This document shows, one piece after another, positions 27,187 to 29,041 of a stretch of 29,041 bases of DNA. The translations under genes and the position numbers were made by a program. The number at the start of each line of letters is the position of its first letter. Positions within the stretch are counted from its first letter, which is position 1. The notes beneath the pieces are model-generated. The model was not told the origin of the DNA, ran no database searches, and saw only the letters and a list, made by a program, of their open reading frames with translations. The stretch comes from JAHFLV01 sp964367845 (lineage in GTDB: Bacteria; Patescibacteriota; Minisyncoccia; Phycocordibacterales; DATGWK01): assembly GCA_964367845.1 (NCBI GenBank), contig CAYIYW010000004.1, positions 1 to 29,041 on the forward strand. The letters run 5' to 3'.

Positions 27187-28329
27187 ATGAAGTTCATCAA
27201 AATTATTATCGCAATTTTGGTTGTCGGTGGCGGAATTTGGTTGATTGCAGGTTGGAATCAACAAACCAAGGTACCGTCTTCGGAGCCGTTCAAACTAGGT
27301 TTTATCGGTCCCCTGACGAGTGATGCAGCTGTGTACGGAATTGATGAGCAAAACGCCGTTACTTTGGCGGTGGAGGAAATAAATCAGTCAGGCGGAATCA
27401 GTGGGCGAAGAATTGAGGTTATATATGAAGACGGTAAATGTACAGGCAAGGATGCAGCAACTGCTGCCCAAAAATTAATCAACATTGATAAGGTAAAAAT
27501 AATTTTGGGCGGTATCTGCAGTAGCGAGACATTAGCAATGGCCCCGATCACCGAACAAAATAAGGTGTTAGTTTTCTCTGCGCTTTCCAGTAGCCCAGAG
27601 ATTACCAAGGCGGGCGATTATGTGTTCAGAAATTCCCCGTCCGACCTAGATGTTGCTAAAGGATACGCGGATTATATCTTCAAAAAAGCTGGATATAAAA
27701 ATATTGCCGTGCTGTCGGAGAATACTGATTATGGTATGGGTGTGCGGCAGGTCTTCAGTGAAGCTTTTAAGAATTTGGGTGGCATGATTGTGGCCGACGA
27801 AGTTTTCAGACAAGGAGAGCGTGATTTCAGAGTACAACTTGCCAAAATTAAAAGTGCCAATCCGCAAGCCGTATTTATCAATCCTCAAGCTGGCATTACT
27901 GGTGGTCTAGTGCTCAAACAATTAAAGGAACTAGGTGTGACTACCCCTATATTTAGCGTCTTCGTTTTCAGTGGGGAAGACGCTAGGGTGGCAGCGGGCG
28001 GATCAGCGGAAGGTCTGGTGTTCTTTGACGTGGTCGGTCTGACTACTGAAAAAGGGAAAGAGTTCAGAGACAAATTTATTTCCCGTTTCAGTAAGATTGG
28101 AGGAAGTGATTATGATGTCGGCGCCAGATATGACAGCGTTTATATCCTAGCCGACGCAATGAAAAAATGTTCGGAAGACACAGACTGCCTCAAACGCTAC
28201 TTATACAATTTGGATTGGTATGATGGTGTCATTGGTCGCTACAAGTTTGACGAGAACGGTGATGTGGTAGGTATCAATCCCTTAACGCCAAAAACAATAA
28301 GGGGCGGTAGGGTTGAACTGTTGAGATAA
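27187..28329 (+). CDS. Branched-chain-amino-acid-type substrate-binding protein (orphan)
   Basis: 380 residues. An N-terminal hydrophobic segment (residues 4-23, FIKIIIAILVVGGGIWLIAG) has no lipobox Cys, so it is probably a membrane anchor or signal. The rest is a type 1 periplasmic-binding fold of the LivJ/Peripla_BP_6 kind: FKLGFIGPLTSDAAVYG, NAVTLAVEEINQSGGISGRR, ILGGICSSETLAMAPI, YVFRNSPSD, AVLSENTDYGMGV and YDSVYILADAM are all characteristic. The usual permease and ATPase genes are not beside it; the neighbour is a micro-ORF unit and an IS. It could serve a distant transporter or act as a sensor. Confidence 0.9.
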   Translation: MKFIKIIIAILVVGGGIWLIAGWNQQTKVPSSEPFKLGFIGPLTSDAAVYGIDEQNAVTLAVEEINQSGGISGRRIEVIYEDGKCTGKDAATAAQKLINIDKVKIILGGICSSETLAMAPITEQNKVLVFSALSSSPEITKAGDYVFRNSPSDLDVAKGYADYIFKKAGYKNIAVLSENTDYGMGVRQVFSEAFKNLGGMIVADEVFRQGERDFRVQLAKIKSANPQAVFINPQAGITGGLVLKQLKELGVTTPIFSVFVFSGEDARVAAGGSAEGLVFFDVVGLTTEKGKEFRDKFISRFSKIGGSDYDVGARYDSVYILADAMKKCSEDTDCLKRYLYNLDWYDGVIGRYKFDENGDVVGINPLTPKTIRGGRVELLR

Positions 28330-28373
28330 GCTTTGGTATTGACCCCAAATTTTAAACACCGATTGTCTTGTGA

Positions 28374-29041
28374 TGTGTACCCCATTTAGTGGACACTTTA
28401 GAAACACACCTCCTGCCCCTTTTGAAATTGAGTAAAAAGATGATTCTTGTACTCAATCGGGGACATCTTGTTTCTGGTCCACTGCTTTCTCTCGTGATTG
28501 TAGTATCTCATATATTCATCGACTCGTGAACGTAGTTCCTCGAACGTGGCACAGGATCGATAGTCCAGTTCGTCCTTCATGTGGCCAAAGAATGATTCGA
28601 TCGGCGCATTGTCGATACAGCTTCCCTTGCCGGACATGGACTGAATCATCCCCAGTCCCTCAACCGTCTCAATGTACTGTGGATTCGTGTAGTGGAATCC
28701 CTGGTCTGAATGGATCATCGCGTCTTTGCGCACACGCGGCATGTTCCGCATCGTATCGAGCACCAGAGTTTCTTCAAGACCGTTAGAGAGATTCCACGCC
28801 ACAACTTCTCCGCTCGCGATATCTTTCACAACCGAGAGGTACGCATAGGTGTTTTGGAATGGGATATATGTGATATCGGTGCAAAAGACTTTGAGCGGAA
28901 CATTTTGGTCAAATGCTCGCTGAAGCGTGTTGGGGAAGATGCGGTGCTCCATCCGCTTCTTCATGATTGCCTTGTACGGATTTCGCCTTCGCACGCGTGC
29001 CACCAGGTCGTACTTTCGCATGATGCGCTGTATTTTCTTGT
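28374..29041 (-). mobile_element. IS3-family insertion sequence, right end (partial)
   Basis: The transposase gene runs off the right edge. Beyond its stop the sequence TGTGTACCCCATTTAGTGGA starting at 28374 (or TGTACCCC at 28376) has the TG start and layout of an IS3-family terminal repeat. The other end, orfA and the target duplication are outside the window, so copy intactness cannot be judged. Confidence 0.75.
28398..29041 (-). CDS. IS3-family transposase (orfB, partial)
   Basis: Frame continues past the right edge (KKIQRI precedes the internal Met at 29021); about 213 residues seen. Numbering from that Met, the DDE residues are D49 (CTDITYIP), D106 (HSDQGFHYTNP) and E142 (IDNAPIESFFGHMKDE), with 35 residues between the second Asp and the Glu, the IS3-family D-35-E spacing. 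The basic RVRRRNPYK N-terminal part and YYNHERKQWTRNKMSPIEY end are standard. No stop or frameshift is visible in this part. orfA, needed for frameshift fusion, is off the window. Right beyond the stop lies the terminal repeat. Confidence 0.93.
   Translation of the reverse strand, partial: KKIQRIMRKYDLVARVRRRNPYKAIMKKRMEHRIFPNTLQRAFDQNVPLKVFCTDITYIPFQNTYAYLSVVKDIASGEVVAWNLSNGLEETLVLDTMRNMPRVRKDAMIHSDQGFHYTNPQYIETVEGLGMIQSMSGKGSCIDNAPIESFFGHMKDELDYRSCATFEELRSRVDEYMRYYNHERKQWTRNKMSPIEYKNHLFTQFQKGQEVCF

Noticed and set aside
1..29041. tRNA, rRNA, tmRNA or CRISPR arrays
   Set aside because: I looked for tRNA-like GGTTC..AATCC cores, rRNA stretches, and regularly spaced repeats and saw none I could support.

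Overview
The window looks like part of the chromosome of a Candidate Phyla Radiation bacterium (Patescibacteria, most likely Parcubacteria). I infer this from the gene set: a cut-down type IV secretion-like cluster (PrgI-family protein, VirB4 split in two, long VirB2-like pilin, large exported proteins of unknown function), a short YebC, a DNA polymerase I without a recognisable proofreading domain, and many compact genes with little Shine-Dalgarno signal. UGA is used as a normal stop (for example at 5607-5609), which argues against the UGA-recoding CPR groups. A run of 100 N at 25120-25219 marks a scaffold gap.

Layout. (1) 1-9214, plus strand: secretion/conjugation-like cluster. It holds the C-terminus of a large protein, a Pro-rich protein, PrgI, split VirB4 (3061-5609), a membrane protein, an exported Ig/PKD-like protein, a VirB2-like pilin with a Cys-containing tail, and a membrane-anchored protein. 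The cluster is interrupted at 2080-3060 by a NYN-domain nuclease gene with its own promoter and a structured leader RNA. (2) 9233-10668, minus strand: rpmH-rnpA-yidC; the short rpmH (46 aa) was found by reading the minus strand. (3) 10859-13909, plus strand: dnaA, an AT-rich intergenic region with DnaA-box-like sites (probable oriC), dnaN, and a small DciA/DUF721-like gene. (4) 13923-16430 minus: class A penicillin-binding protein, divergent from tyrS (16511-17683 plus). (5) 17780-22077 minus: pilB, ruvB, yebC and ruvC, then a separate small acidic ORF. (6) 22164-25981 plus: tsaE, polA, scaffold gap, holA. (7) 25978-29041: a TrmB-like regulator (minus) divergent from two tiny ORFs with perfect Shine-Dalgarno sites, then an orphan branched-chain-amino-acid-type binding protein and the end of an IS3-family insertion sequence.

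How it fits together. The centre is a classic origin neighbourhood (rpmH-rnpA-yidC / dnaA-oriC-dnaN), surrounded by replication and repair genes (polA, holA, ruvB, ruvC), translation genes (tyrS, rpmH, yebC, tsaE), envelope genes (PBP, yidC) and two surface machines (VirB4-type secretion and PilB-type pili). The right end is accessory.

The least ordinary signals are: the NYN gene with a potentially switching leader RNA inside the secretion operon; long inverted repeats in three operon-internal gaps of minus-strand genes; a YebC that seems to lack its third domain; the TrmB-like locus with paired operator-like sites and two micro-ORFs; and extended -10 promoters at an identical distance from three start codons, suggesting leaderless mRNAs.
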